From positions 1 through 40,258 of the forward strand of contig JAFTZJ010000034.1 in assembly GCA_017461045.1 (NCBI GenBank): a DNA stretch of 40,258 bases, given 5' to 3'. The notes below the pieces were generated by a model. That model saw only the letters and a program-made list of their open reading frames with translations, was not told where the DNA came from and did not search any database. Origin of the DNA: Lachnospiraceae bacterium (GTDB lineage: Bacteria > Bacillota > Clostridia > Lachnospirales > Lachnospiraceae). A program made the translations under genes and the position numbers. Shown here piece after piece: positions 26,866 to 35,426 of this stretch. The stretch's first letter is position 1. Every line of letters begins with the position of its first letter.

Positions 26866-26922
26866 ATTTTTAAGAGTTTTGTACTAATTTTTTTGCTTAT
26901 TTTTAGAAAAGGAGACTCAAAA

Positions 26923-27651
26923 ATGCATAAATCTGCAATCATAACCGGTGCTTCTACCGGAATCGGAAACGCAATCGCCAAAAAACTGGCTGCAGAATAT
27001 GATCGAATCGCCATTACATCTTTTCGCCACCGGGACGAGTTAATGCAAACCCGTCAAGAGCTGTTGGATGCCGGCGTAGATTGTATTGCAATGTCCGGCA
27101 ACTGTGGAGACTATCAATTCGTCCATGAATTTATTGCTCATATTATTTCCAATTGGGGAACGATTGATACTCTTATTAACAATGCCGGTATCTCTCACGT
27201 AGGTCTTCTTACAGATATGTCTGTAGAAGAATGGAATCAGATTCTAAACACAAATCTTTCCTCCGTTTTTTATTTCTGCCACGAAGCAGTTCCACATATG
27301 GTTCATCAACATTCCGGAAGAATCCTGAATATCTCTTCCGTCTGGGGAGAGGTGGGTGCCTCCTGTGAGGTTGCTTATTCCGCTACAAAAGGTGGAATTA
27401 ACGCATTTACGCAGGCTTTGGGCAAAGAATTAGCACCAAGTGGAATTGCTGTAAATGCAATTACTTATGGTGCTATCAAAACCTCCATGAATCAATGTTT
27501 TTCGCAAGAAGAATTGTCTGAACTAGAAAATGAGATTCCATTTGGCCGAATGGCTACACCGGAGGAGGCCGCCACATTCGCTTTGAGCATCCTCTCATCT
27601 CCTACTTACCTGACCGGTCAGCTAATTCGCTTTGATGGAGGTTGGATTTAA
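26923..27651 (+). CDS. SDR family oxidoreductase, FabG-like
   Basis: A 242-residue classical short-chain dehydrogenase. The NAD(P) loop is TGASTGIG near 8-15, NNAG near 86-89, catalytic Ser in NISSV near 138-142 and the YSATK pair (Tyr about 154, Lys about 158), ending in the usual TGQLIRFDGGW. It resembles 3-oxoacyl-ACP reductases (FabG). AAGGAGA precedes the ATG at 26923; a longer frame reaching to 26758 lacks a site and crosses the promoter. It is convergent with the PPTase-ACP cluster and not obviously part of it, though acyl-ACP reduction would be a natural partner activity. Confidence 0.9.
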   Translation: MHKSAIITGASTGIGNAIAKKLAAEYDRIAITSFRHRDELMQTRQELLDAGVDCIAMSGNCGDYQFVHEFIAHIISNWGTIDTLINNAGISHVGLLTDMSVEEWNQILNTNLSSVFYFCHEAVPHMVHQHSGRILNISSVWGEVGASCEVAYSATKGGINAFTQALGKELAPSGIAVNAITYGAIKTSMNQCFSQEELSELENEIPFGRMATPEEAATFALSILSSPTYLTGQLIRFDGGWI

Positions 27652-27670
27652 TTCCTGCCATTCAAATTAC

Positions 27671-28405
27671 TTAATTCGCAGACAGCAATTCTTCTATACA
27701 TTCTTCAAGTTTTAGTTGTTGTACTCGAATTGTTGTTTTTCCTTTTGTGCATAACGAGCATTGATAACCCGTCTCCAATTCTATGAATTGACAGATGGGT
27801 TTTTCTTTTCCCATCAAACCTTGTTCTTTTAATATGTTAGCATTATCCCTACTTACTGCCGGCAAGATGGCAACTTCACCGTTTTCCGGATTTACAGCAA
27901 AACTACTAAGTGGCAAAGCAAATCCTAATCCGGCCAATTTCATAAAGCTTTCTTTCATAGTCCAATACCTGGCAAATAATGCCTCCCGTTCTCCTTCCGG
28001 CAATGCCAGAATCGATTCCGTCTCTGACTCATGAAAAAACCGCTTAACAATCCGTTCACTGTATTTACTATTCTGCTCAACATCAATTCCCATTGGTTGT
28101 CCGCCAACCCCACAAACAATCCAATCTCCTGCATGGCTAATGTTATAGTGCACATCCGGACGCTGCAGAAGATAAGGTTTCCCTTGTTCATTTTTCGCAA
28201 TCTGCAGAGCATCACCGCACAATCCCGCATATTTCCAAAGGACATAGGCTTCCAGCACGCCTGTGGCTATGCCTTTATTTTGGTCTTCAAAACGCCGAAA
28301 ACGCAGGGCTTTCGCCTTGCGTTCCGGTGTTAATATATCCAATGCCTGTTGCCGTTCCCCGTCATTCAGTTCCCGCTTCGTTTTCAAAGAATATATTTCT
28401 ATCAT
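27671..28405 (-). CDS. 4'-phosphopantetheinyl transferase, Sfp type
   Basis: A 244-residue enzyme that moves phosphopantetheine from CoA to a carrier-protein serine. The metal-binding motif is MGIDVEQ near 104-110 and the second motif is WTMKESFMKLAG near 147-158, both standard for the two-lobed Sfp class rather than AcpS. It follows the unknown 352-residue gene by 12 nt with a weak Shine-Dalgarno, and the acyl carrier protein is two genes upstream, so its likely target is that carrier protein. Confidence 0.92.
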   Translation of the reverse strand: MIEIYSLKTKRELNDGERQQALDILTPERKAKALRFRRFEDQNKGIATGVLEAYVLWKYAGLCGDALQIAKNEQGKPYLLQRPDVHYNISHAGDWIVCGVGGQPMGIDVEQNSKYSERIVKRFFHESETESILALPEGEREALFARYWTMKESFMKLAGLGFALPLSSFAVNPENGEVAILPAVSRDNANILKEQGLMGKEKPICQFIELETGYQCSLCTKGKTTIRVQQLKLEECIEELLSAN

Positions 28406-28417
28406 AATTGTTTCTTT

Positions 28418-29476
28418 CTAGGCATTCTGCTCTAACTGCTCTAATACCTGAGATAATACCTTAATTTCTGTTTCCTTTGCTGCTGATAAATACTTCGCAA
28501 AACGATCTGCACGGTCGATTTCTTCAGTAATTGAAATACGAACCAATAAGTTTCTTGCAGTCTGAGTATTCTCAACAACGCTTGTATACTCATCTACGAT
28601 TGCTTGGCTAAATGGAAGATAATCATTTGCCATTAAGTACTTAATACGCTCTAACATTAATACCTTATGGTCGTAAATCAAGTGAAGAGAACGAACATCA
28701 TAGTCCGGTTCATCAGCACCTAACTGCTTCTCGATCTGCTCAATTACCTTATCGTAAACATCTACACCAAATGTTGTATCTGTGAAGCGATTACGCATCA
28801 TACGGAAATGATCCTTGGTATCTTCACAATTCAGGTATTCCTTTAAGGTTCTCTTAATTAACTCAATATCCAGTGTATAATAGGTTGTTTCATTGTTCTT
28901 CAAAATTACATACAAACCTCTGGTTCCCTTGTAATCATCCTTGAACATATGATCTTCCGGAGCACTGATTACATCATAACCACGCTCAACATCACTAAAT
29001 GAAACTGTAGAATATGTATAGTGCTCACCAAATGTAAAGTCACCTACGTAGAAGATTTCCTTTTCAATATTGTATCCGTAAATAAATAACTCATGAGGGA
29101 ACTTGTAATCTACTTCTGCATTGCAAAGAATCTTTGCCTCATCAAATACACCGTATACATAACCATTTAAATCAATGGTCTTAATAACGAAATCAATAAT
29201 ATTACCACAGTAGCTATCCACCTGTTCCTTCGTCATCAAAGAAGAAATTAAGTAAGGGCATTCCTTCAAAGAACTACTACCCGGCATCATATCTGTAAAC
29301 AGCATATCATCACCGGTGAAAATTTCATTAATTGTGTAGCAACGTAACTGAATATAGTTACTGAAAATCCACTTTCTTGCATTTTCATCATTTCCTAAGA
29401 TTGAAAATAATGTTGCGTGCCACTGCCAAGAAGTTATACCCGGATATGTTACATCCAAAATCTTTTCGTTTGCCAT
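28418..29476 (-). CDS. Unrecognised 352-residue protein linked to a carrier protein
   Basis: I do not firmly recognise this protein. It is soluble, without signal peptide. The N-terminal half (about 1-200) is strand-rich and aromatic: TYPGITSWQWHATLFSILG at the start, LFIYGYNIEKEIFYVGDF near 125-142 and a FSDVERGYD segment. The C-terminal half (about 205-350) is helical. The order of blocks is loosely like BtrH-type acyl-ACP:acceptor acyltransferases with a papain-like fold, but the early Cys expected there is not seen. GGAGG is 8 nt before the ATG at 29476. It lies 23 nt after the ACP gene and 12 nt before the PPTase gene, so it probably acts on, or with, the carrier protein. Confidence 0.75.
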   Translation of the reverse strand: MANEKILDVTYPGITSWQWHATLFSILGNDENARKWIFSNYIQLRCYTINEIFTGDDMLFTDMMPGSSSLKECPYLISSLMTKEQVDSYCGNIIDFVIKTIDLNGYVYGVFDEAKILCNAEVDYKFPHELFIYGYNIEKEIFYVGDFTFGEHYTYSTVSFSDVERGYDVISAPEDHMFKDDYKGTRGLYVILKNNETTYYTLDIELIKRTLKEYLNCEDTKDHFRMMRNRFTDTTFGVDVYDKVIEQIEKQLGADEPDYDVRSLHLIYDHKVLMLERIKYLMANDYLPFSQAIVDEYTSVVENTQTARNLLVRISITEEIDRADRFAKYLSAAKETEIKVLSQVLEQLEQNA

Positions 29477-29499
29477 GTTCTTATCCTCCAATTCCCAAA

Positions 29500-29751
29500 T
29501 TAGTTCATTTTCTTTTCTACTGAATCAATAACATCGTCAAAGCTTGCATACTTATTCAATGCCAATTCACTATCTTCAAATGATACGTCGAACTTGTCTT
29601 CAAGTCCTACCAGCAGCTTAATAATTGAAACTGAGTTCACATCATAATCATCTGTGATAGATGCTGACGTATCAACATTCTCAACATCTAATTCCGGAAG
29701 TACTTGCTCGATAACTTCAAGTGACTGTTTCTTAATTGTTTCCTTATCCAT
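29500..29751 (-). CDS. Stand-alone acyl carrier protein
   Basis: An 83-residue four-helix carrier protein. The phosphopantetheine site is most likely S40 within DVNSVSIIKL, followed by VGLEDKFDVSFEDSEL, the usual helix 2 to helix 3 sequence; the common DSL is NSV here. Start ATG at 29751 has GGAGG at 7 nt; the 14-codon longer frame has none. It has its own near-consensus promoter and heads an operon with the unknown protein and PPTase. The non-DSL motif and the lack of fab genes suggest a secondary-metabolism or D-alanyl-carrier-like role rather than the housekeeping ACP. Confidence 0.9.
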   Translation of the reverse strand: MDKETIKKQSLEVIEQVLPELDVENVDTSASITDDYDVNSVSIIKLLVGLEDKFDVSFEDSELALNKYASFDDVIDSVEKKMN

Positions 29752-29805
29752 TTCATATCCTCCAATCTTTTTTACACAGTGCCTTCTCCGCACACGTCTA
29801 TATAC

Positions 29806-29834
29806 ATTTTAATATGAATCGTCTGTAATTACAA
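29806..29834 (-). promoter_or_regulatory. Promoter of the ACP operon
   Basis: On the minus strand TTGTAA (29829-29834) and TAAAAT (29806-29811) are 17 nt apart, 54 nt before the ACP start codon. No terminator hairpin is seen between dapF and this promoter. Confidence 0.65.
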
Positions 29835-29859
29835 TCATTTTTACGCAGTTTCGGATTTT

Positions 29860-30696
29860 TTAATTTATTTCCACTTCACCATCGAATACCACTTTTGCAG
29901 GTCCGGTCATATATACCTTATTCGTATCTCGATCCCACTTTACTTTCAGATCACCGCCTAAAAGATGTAATGTAATCGTATTCTGGGTTTTGTGATTCAG
30001 CACACAAGCCACTGCACTGGCACAAGCACCTGTTCCACAAGCCAGTGTTTCGCCGGAACCACGTTCCCAAACTCGCATATTTACTTCCGTATCGCTTAAC
30101 ACCTCAATAAATTCCGTATTGGTACGATTCGGAAATACTGAATGATTCTCAAACAACGGTCCGATTTCTTCCATCGGCAAATCCTTTACGCTGTCCACAA
30201 AAATTACCGCATGCGGATTTCCCATAGAAATGCATGTCATACGATATTCCTTGTTATTTACTACTATCGGTGTATCGATGGCTTGTTCACTGTCTACAAG
30301 CACCGGGACCTTGTCCGCAATCAATTCCGGTTCTCCCATATCTACCGTAATTAACGATACTTTACCATTCTCAATCGTTAAATCCAGGTATTTGATACCG
30401 GCTAAGGTTTCAATTGACACCGTAGTTTTATCCGTCAAGCCATAATCATACACGTATTTTCCCACACAACGGACTCCGTTGCCGCACATCTCAGACTGTG
30501 AGCCATCTGCATTATACATATCCATTCGGAAGTCTGCCACTTCTGAAGGGCAAATCATAATCAATCCATCGGAACCAATACCAAAATGACGGTCGCTGTA
30601 TTTAATTGCAAATTCTTTCGGATTTTCAACTGTTTCCTGCAAACAATTTACATATATGTAATCATTTCCAAGACCTTCCATTTTCGTAAATTTCAT
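29860..30696 (-). CDS. dapF: Diaminopimelate epimerase
   Basis: A 278-residue enzyme converting LL- to meso-diaminopimelate for lysine and peptidoglycan synthesis. The start MKFTKMEGLGNDYIYVN is typical. The two catalytic cysteines are in MCGNGVRC (near 73) and ACGTGACAS (near 217), with GSGET before the second. ATG at 30696 lies 5 nt after GGAGG; four codons upstream have no site. It follows glnA by 11 nt and is likely cotranscribed, linking nitrogen assimilation and wall precursor supply. Confidence 0.97.
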   Translation of the reverse strand: MKFTKMEGLGNDYIYVNCLQETVENPKEFAIKYSDRHFGIGSDGLIMICPSEVADFRMDMYNADGSQSEMCGNGVRCVGKYVYDYGLTDKTTVSIETLAGIKYLDLTIENGKVSLITVDMGEPELIADKVPVLVDSEQAIDTPIVVNNKEYRMTCISMGNPHAVIFVDSVKDLPMEEIGPLFENHSVFPNRTNTEFIEVLSDTEVNMRVWERGSGETLACGTGACASAVACVLNHKTQNTITLHLLGGDLKVKWDRDTNKVYMTGPAKVVFDGEVEIN

Positions 30697-30707
30697 GAAG
30701 ACCTCCA

Positions 30708-32039
30708 TTATATCTTATACAGATATTCATCAATTTCCCACTGGGTAATCTGTGTACGATATTCATCCCATTCTTTCTTCTTTGCCTGCAAATATTTCTT
30801 ATATACATGTTCGCCTAATACTTCACGAATAAATGGATCCGCTTCCATTTCGCGCACCGCATTGGCCAGATTCGTCGGCAGATGTTCAATCTGCTGTTCT
30901 TTCATTTCCTGTCCGCTCATCTCGTAAATATTTGAATTTACCGGAGTTGGCGGTACCATTTTCTTCTTGATTCCATCTAAGCCTGCTGCAAGGCACAATG
31001 CAAACAATAAATATGGATTTGCTGCCGGGTCCGGGCTACGAAGCTCAATACGGGTTCCTGCACCTCTGGATGCCGGAATACGAATCAATGGACTACGATT
31101 AGTTCCGGACCATGCGATGTATACCGGAGCCTCATGTCCAGGCACTAATCTCTTGTAAGAATTTACTAACGGATTCGCAATTGCAGTGATTCCCTTTACA
31201 TGATTCATAACACCTGCAATGAAATGATATGCGTCTTCACTTAAACCATCTACACCATTTGGGTCATCAAAAATGTTCTTACCATCCTTGGTTAAAGACA
31301 TATTGGTATGCATACCGGATCCTGCAATACCATATACCGGCTTCGGCATAAAGCTGGCAAACAAACCATGCTCCTGAGCCATAACCTTAACTGCCAGCTT
31401 AAAGGTCATAATATTATCTGCTGTACCCAGTGCCGGACCATACTTAAAATCAATCTCATGCTGTGCCGGTGCACATTCATGATGAGATGCTTCTATCTCG
31501 AATCCCATTCCTTCTAATGCAAGTACCATATCTCTTCTTGCATCTTCACCCAAATCCAATGGGCTAATATCGAAGTAACCGGCTTTTTCCAAAGAATTTG
31601 TAGTTGGCAATCCATCCTCATCTGTATTAAATAAGAAGAATTCACATTCAGGTCCTACATCAAAGCCATAACCCATATCTTCCGCTTCTTTTAAGACTTT
31701 TCGTAACACATATCTAGGGTCTCCTTCAAACGGAGTACCATCTGATTTATATACATCACAAATCAAACGAGCAACCTTACCATGCTTTTGTTTCCATGGG
31801 AATATCACAAAGGTATCCAAATCCGGATATAAATACATATCTGATTCCTCAATACGTACAAATCCTTCAATGGAAGATCCATCAAACATACACTTATTGT
31901 CCAATGCTTTTTCCAACTGGCTGGAAGTAATTGCAACATTTTTCAAAGAACCAAACATACCCGTGAATTGTAAACGGATAAATTCCACTTCCTCTTCCTT
32001 AATAATTCGAATGATATCCTGTTTTGTATAGCGACTCAT
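30708..32039 (-). CDS. glnA: Glutamine synthetase type I
   Basis: A 443-residue enzyme, the usual length of the short GSI-alpha form found in Firmicutes, which lacks the adenylylation insertion. Visible blocks are [10 protein letters not shown] near 50-59, the metal-binding [34 protein letters not shown] and the ATP/glutamate segment [26 protein letters not shown] lies 8 nt before the ATG at 32039; the 13-codon longer frame has none. In this class activity is controlled by feedback inhibition and GlnR-like systems rather than by adenylylation. Confidence 0.97.
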   Translation of the reverse strand: MSRYTKQDIIRIIKEEEVEFIRLQFTGMFGSLKNVAITSSQLEKALDNKCMFDGSSIEGFVRIEESDMYLYPDLDTFVIFPWKQKHGKVARLICDVYKSDGTPFEGDPRYVLRKVLKEAEDMGYGFDVGPECEFFLFNTDEDGLPTTNSLEKAGYFDISPLDLGEDARRDMVLALEGMGFEIEASHHECAPAQHEIDFKYGPALGTADNIMTFKLAVKVMAQEHGLFASFMPKPVYGIAGSGMHTNMSLTKDGKNIFDDPNGVDGLSEDAYHFIAGVMNHVKGITAIANPLVNSYKRLVPGHEAPVYIAWSGTNRSPLIRIPASRGAGTRIELRSPDPAANPYLLFALCLAAGLDGIKKKMVPPTPVNSNIYEMSGQEMKEQQIEHLPTNLANAVREMEADPFIREVLGEHVYKKYLQAKKKEWDEYRTQITQWEIDEYLYKI

Positions 32040-32099
32040 TTGTCTATTCTCCTTTAATTTGAATCTAAAATCACACATTACTTAATATACTATTATAAT

Positions 32100-32130
32100 A
32101 AGAAAAGGACAAGTCAAAATTAACTTGTCC
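32100..32130 (-). terminator. Intrinsic terminator after the lipoprotein gene
   Basis: An 8-bp perfect stem (32107-32114 with 32123-32130) is followed on the minus strand by TTTTCTT. It lies 24 nt after the lipoprotein stop and upstream of glnA. Confidence 0.75.
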
Positions 32131-32154
32131 CTTGAATTTTTTATTAGTCAGTCC

Positions 32155-32901
32155 TTACTTTTGGATAAAAACCATCTCTTCACTTTCCATTGTTAATGTG
32201 AGTTCACCATTTTCAATAATTGCAATACCCTCTACACCTGTCATGTCACTTTCTGTTGTTTCTCCATTGTTTTCCACAACACTTGTATGCGGATACAAGT
32301 TCAGTTGAATAACGCTTGCCTCACTTGTTATTCCAAATTCATACAACCCGCTAATCTCTTGATTAACATTACCGGTTGTAATCATCTCAAATGAGCCATC
32401 TTCAAACACCTTAAATGTTGTTTCTCCTGTAGCACCGGAATGAACATATTCACCAACATAAGAAGAAGTAACATACATATCAAAAACCTCTGAACCGTCT
32501 GTTTTTACCAGATAGGTTGTGAGAGTCGTCAAATTACCGGTATCCAAGAGTTGCTTTACATAGATTACGTAATATTGACCTCCATCTCTCTCCTCCAGTT
32601 CATCAGCAGGAATATAACTGAAATCTCCACCCATTTCCTGCTTAACCAATTCAATTGCTTCGTCCTCTGAAATTATTGATGTATCTTCTGCATCTGTTGC
32701 ATTCGACTGTTCTGCTGTTGTCGATTCTGTTGTTGCTTCAGCTGTTGCTGCTTCTGTTGTTGCTTCTGTTGTTGCCGATTCAGTTGATGCTGATTCCGTT
32801 GTATCCGGATCTACTGCATCCTTTTTAGCACCACAAGCCGATAAAGAAGCCATTATCAACATTGCACTTAATACTACCACTGAACGTTTTAAAATTCTCA
32901 T
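32155..32901 (-). CDS. Putative lipoprotein with Thr/Ser/Glu/Ala repeat linker
   Basis: A 248-residue exported lipoprotein: a signal peptide ends in the lipobox LSAC (Cys about 23), followed by a low-complexity linker (about 30-72) of TTE, STE and ATAE units. The rest is a strand-rich domain: an EDEAIELVKQEMGGDFSYIPADELEERDGGQYYVIYVK segment like PepSY-type folds (about 78-115) and a second half ending in ELTLTMESEEMVFIQK. I cannot assign a function. It is monocistronic, with a terminator after it and the rpsR terminator upstream. Confidence 0.78.
   Translation of the reverse strand: MRILKRSVVVLSAMLIMASLSACGAKKDAVDPDTTESASTESATTEATTEAATAEATTESTTAEQSNATDAEDTSIISEDEAIELVKQEMGGDFSYIPADELEERDGGQYYVIYVKQLLDTGNLTTLTTYLVKTDGSEVFDMYVTSSYVGEYVHSGATGETTFKVFEDGSFEMITTGNVNQEISGLYEFGITSEASVIQLNLYPHTSVVENNGETTESDMTGVEGIAIIENGELTLTMESEEMVFIQK
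32685..32812 (-). repeat. Degenerate tandem repeat coding a Thr/Ser/Glu linker
   Basis: Read on the plus strand, units close to GTTGCTTCTGTT recur several times with GTTGTT spacers. The repeat lies in frame in the lipoprotein gene and codes the linker between its lipid anchor and its folded domain. Its length may vary between strains. Confidence 0.7.
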
Positions 32902-32970
32902 TTCATTTTTCCTCCCATCATAAAATATATGACTTATTAACCAGTGCTATTCTATCACGATTCAAAACAA

Positions 32971-33012
32971 AAAACAACAAAAAAGACCCATAGTTCTTTC
33001 GAACTATGGATC
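32971..33012 (-). terminator. Intrinsic terminator of the rpsF-ssb-rpsR operon
   Basis: A 12-bp stem with one mismatch (32985-32996 with 33001-33012) and a 4-nt loop is followed on the minus strand by a T-rich tract. It lies 74 nt after the rpsR stop. Confidence 0.88.
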
Positions 33013-33086
33013 TAACATATACTTTACATATAAACTGTCGAGTCTAAACTCGAACCTTAACTTCATAAAACTCCTGAAATCAAGGA

Positions 33087-33359
33087 TTAGTCCTGTACGT
33101 ATGGCATCAATGCAACGTGACGTGCTCTCTTAATAGCAACTGTCAAAGCTCTCTGATGCTTAGCACATGTACCGGTAATTCTTCTAGGCAAGATTTTACC
33201 TCTTTCAGAAACGAACTTCTTTAAACGATTTACATCTTTGTAATCGATAACTGCGTTCTTATCTGCACAAAATACACATACTTTTTTTCTTCTACGAATA
33301 GTTCTTCTTCTCATAGGAGCTTCTGAACGTTCCGCTTTATCGCTCTTATTTACTGGCAT
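33087..33359 (-). CDS. rpsR: 30S ribosomal protein S18
   Basis: A 90-residue small-subunit protein that binds as a pair with S6. The basic segment [10 protein letters not shown] is followed by CVFC and later TCAKHQR, giving the CxxC plus CxxH pattern of the zinc-binding (C+) form of S18. The core [28 protein letters not shown] is strongly conserved. The true start is the ATG at 33359, 16 nt after ssb; the longer upstream frame overlaps ssb and is not used. Confidence 0.97.
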   Translation of the reverse strand: MPVNKSDKAERSEAPMRRRTIRRRKKVCVFCADKNAVIDYKDVNRLKKFVSERGKILPRRITGTCAKHQRALTVAIKRARHVALMPYVQD

Positions 33360-33375
33360 TACTTTTACCTCCAAC

Positions 33376-33822
33376 TTAGTTAAATGGCAACTCCTCTTCA
33401 GCACCATCTGGTATGCTCATAAAGCCATCACCAGCAGCCTGACTCGGAGACGGTCTGGAATCTGCCTGATAAGTAGAACCGCCTGCATTATTTGTAGCCG
33501 CATTTCTGCTCTCAGCAAATTCAATTTCTTCTACAATAATCTGTACAGAATATACCTTCTGTCCTTCTTTGTTCGTATAATTGTCGTTCTGTACACGACC
33601 TGTAATTACAACTTTGGTTCCTTGTCTTAAATACTTCTCAACAAATTCAGCCTGCTTACCAAAAACTGTACAATTGAAGAAATCCGCATCCGGTTCTCCT
33701 TCTCTTTTCCATCTTCTATCAACTGCAAGTGAAAATCTTGCAATTGCAGTCTGACTTGCTCCCTGAGAGTATCTAACCTCTGGGTCTCTTGTTAAACGAC
33801 CCATCATAATTACTTTATTCAT
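33376..33822 (-). CDS. ssb: Single-stranded DNA-binding protein
   Basis: A 148-residue SSB with the OB fold (about 1-105): [44 protein letters not shown] and [11 protein letters not shown] Gly/Ser/Gln/Pro-rich disordered linker leads to an acidic C-terminal tip EEELPFN, the docking peptide for repair and replication partners. It lies between rpsF and rpsR, the classic Firmicutes order. Confidence 0.97.
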   Translation of the reverse strand: MNKVIMMGRLTRDPEVRYSQGASQTAIARFSLAVDRRWKREGEPDADFFNCTVFGKQAEFVEKYLRQGTKVVITGRVQNDNYTNKEGQKVYSVQIIVEEIEFAESRNAATNNAGGSTYQADSRPSPSQAAGDGFMSIPDGAEEELPFN

Positions 33823-33842
33823 ATCGGATAACCCCTTTCAAT

Positions 33843-34130
33843 CTACGCGTCCTGACGTACGCACAAATACCGAATGATTGGCTCCATAATACGAACATTA
33901 GCTTCAACCTGAGCTGGAACATCAGCTTCTGACTCGAAAATTACAAAGTAGTAGTAAGCTTCTGTCATCTTCTGAATTTCATAAGCCAACTTCTTCTTGC
34001 CTTCTTCTTTGACTTCTGTGATTGTTCCGCCAAATCTCTCGATATAAGCCTTTGCCTTATCAACTGCTGCTGCACGAGCCTCATCTTCAAGCTTTGCACT
34101 AACAACCAACGCTAATTCATATTTGTTCAT
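33843..34130 (-). CDS. rpsF: 30S ribosomal protein S6
   Basis: A 95-residue S6, normal length. Visible blocks are MNKYELALVV at the start, KKKLAYEIQKMTEAYYYFVIFES in the middle and EANVRIMEPIIRYLCV near the end. AGGAGG lies 10 nt before the ATG. First gene of rpsF-ssb-rpsR, 20 nt before ssb. Confidence 0.97.
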   Translation of the reverse strand: MNKYELALVVSAKLEDEARAAAVDKAKAYIERFGGTITEVKEEGKKKLAYEIQKMTEAYYYFVIFESEADVPAQVEANVRIMEPIIRYLCVRQDA

Positions 34131-34156
34131 GTCTTTGCACCTCCTTATGGTCTCTG

Positions 34157-34177
34157 GCCCTTTCCCTACGAAAGAGC
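34157..34177 (-). promoter_or_regulatory. Leader hairpin upstream of rpsF
   Basis: An 8-bp stem (34157-34164 with 34170-34177, one G-U pair) lies in the leader just before the rpsF Shine-Dalgarno. rpsF leaders in many bacteria are bound by the S6-S18 complex, but the CCG bulge expected of that element was not confirmed here. Confidence 0.35.
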
Positions 34178-34208
34178 AAGGAAATTGTGTAATGTCTCAC
34201 AAATACAT

Positions 34209-34237
34209 AATTTAACACAGTTCCCTCGAAAATTCAA
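34209..34237 (-). promoter_or_regulatory. Promoter of the rpsF-ssb-rpsR operon
   Basis: On the minus strand TTGAAT (34232-34237) and TAAATT (34209-34214) are 17 nt apart, which would give a leader of about 70 nt before rpsF. Confidence 0.6.
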
Positions 34238-34252
34238 GTGCTTTTTTCAAAA

Positions 34253-34777
34253 TCATTGGATATTCATTTCGTACATAGAAAACAACGGAATTTCTGCTAT
34301 ATTCCGCTCTAAGTCCGCATCCCCTACATATTGAAAACCACATTTCTCATACAACCGTTTTGCAGGAGCATTATCCGGAACTGCATCCAAACGAATAGCT
34401 TTATACCCATGCTCTTTTGCATACACTTTACAAAACTCAACAACCTGTTTACCAAGCCCTAATCCCTGCAGGGTCGGTTCAATTGCAAGGGCATGACACA
34501 CCATGTATTCTCCCGGCATCAACATCCTGCTCCATATAGCATTTTCGTATTTCCCTTGCGGATCATCATTCAATACAAATGCACCAATAATTGTATCCCC
34601 GTCTTTGCAAATGAATTGTCCCCCTTCTTGCGTCATTGCTCTAACAGATTGCTCCGAAGGATAATCCTTATATCTCCACTTGGGATAATTAATATGTTCA
34701 CAAAGATATTTCACAACCCGATCATAAAATGCACCGGCAGCAATAATATCAGCTTCATTACATACACTAATTTCCAT
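34253..34777 (-). CDS. GNAT family N-acetyltransferase
   Basis: A 174-residue single-domain acetyltransferase. Motif A is LAIEPTLQGLGLGKQVVEFC near 96-115, followed by IRLDAVPDNAPAKRLYEKCGFQYVG. GGAGG lies 9 nt before the ATG at 34777. It begins 34 nt after the cyclase-family gene and is probably cotranscribed with it. Substrate unknown. Confidence 0.87.
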   Translation of the reverse strand: MEISVCNEADIIAAGAFYDRVVKYLCEHINYPKWRYKDYPSEQSVRAMTQEGGQFICKDGDTIIGAFVLNDDPQGKYENAIWSRMLMPGEYMVCHALAIEPTLQGLGLGKQVVEFCKVYAKEHGYKAIRLDAVPDNAPAKRLYEKCGFQYVGDADLERNIAEIPLFSMYEMNIQ

Positions 34778-34811
34778 AATTCATGTTCCTCCATCGACGT
34801 ATCCATGTCGT

Positions 34812-35393
34812 TTATCCAACCAAAATTGCACGACAAGGTGCTCCGTCACAACCTGCAAGATTCAACGGTGCCGCATTCAGAAAATATTTTCCTGCCGGAA
34901 CATCAGACAATACAATTCCTTCCAATAAAACCACCTCTGCTCCAAGCAAAATCATATGCACTTCCATAGGCGCATCTTCCGGCCCAACTGTTTGACTCTC
35001 ATTTCCAATCAGTTTTATCTTTGCCTGGGCAAATACCCGGGCTGCTTGAGCCGTTACAGTTGCTTTTCCACCAATCAAAATACGCTCATAGGCGCCAACT
35101 ACCTTCGCCTGCGCTAACATCCGCTTTGCATCATCTGCAGACACCTCGCCTACATGATGAACAACATAGCAATCCCCTACAAAAGCATCCAGCGAAACCT
35201 CGTCAATCGTTTTCCCTTCATTAATAAAATGATACGGAGCATCCACATGCGTTCCATTGTGGGCACACATAGATAAAAATGTTAAATTGCATACATCACC
35301 CTGCTCTATGGTCATTTTCCGTTCTGCAATGGGTGACGGATCTCCCGGAAATGTCTTGCAAGACAATACCTCTTGCGAAATATCATAAATCAT
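34812..35393 (-). CDS. Cyclase family protein (kynurenine formamidase-like)
   Basis: A 193-residue metal-dependent hydrolase of the cyclase/KynB family. The signature HNGTHVDAPYHF near 45-56 supplies the metal ligands (H45, H49, D51), and GDPSP near 18-22 is also typical. A later ESQTVG segment (near 131-136) fits the substrate pocket. AGGAGG precedes the ATG at 35393. No tryptophan breakdown genes are nearby, so the formamidase reaction should not be assumed. Confidence 0.88.
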   Translation of the reverse strand: MIYDISQEVLSCKTFPGDPSPIAERKMTIEQGDVCNLTFLSMCAHNGTHVDAPYHFINEGKTIDEVSLDAFVGDCYVVHHVGEVSADDAKRMLAQAKVVGAYERILIGGKATVTAQAARVFAQAKIKLIGNESQTVGPEDAPMEVHMILLGAEVVLLEGIVLSDVPAGKYFLNAAPLNLAGCDGAPCRAILVG

Positions 35394-35426
35394 ACTTTTC
35401 TCCTCCTAAATTCTTGTGTATCCCTA

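Noticed and set aside
26758-26922. In-frame 55-codon extension of the SDR gene
   Set aside because: It runs over the divergent promoters, has no ribosome site, and the classical SDR start (HKSAIITGAS) begins at 26923 after AAGGAGA.
32685-32812. Repeat array considered as CRISPR
   Set aside because: Units are about 12 nt, in frame, without spacers, and code a lipoprotein linker.
34812-35393. Assignment as a true kynurenine formamidase
   Set aside because: The HxGTHxDxPxHF motif is shared by several cyclase-family hydrolases and no tryptophan catabolism gene is near.
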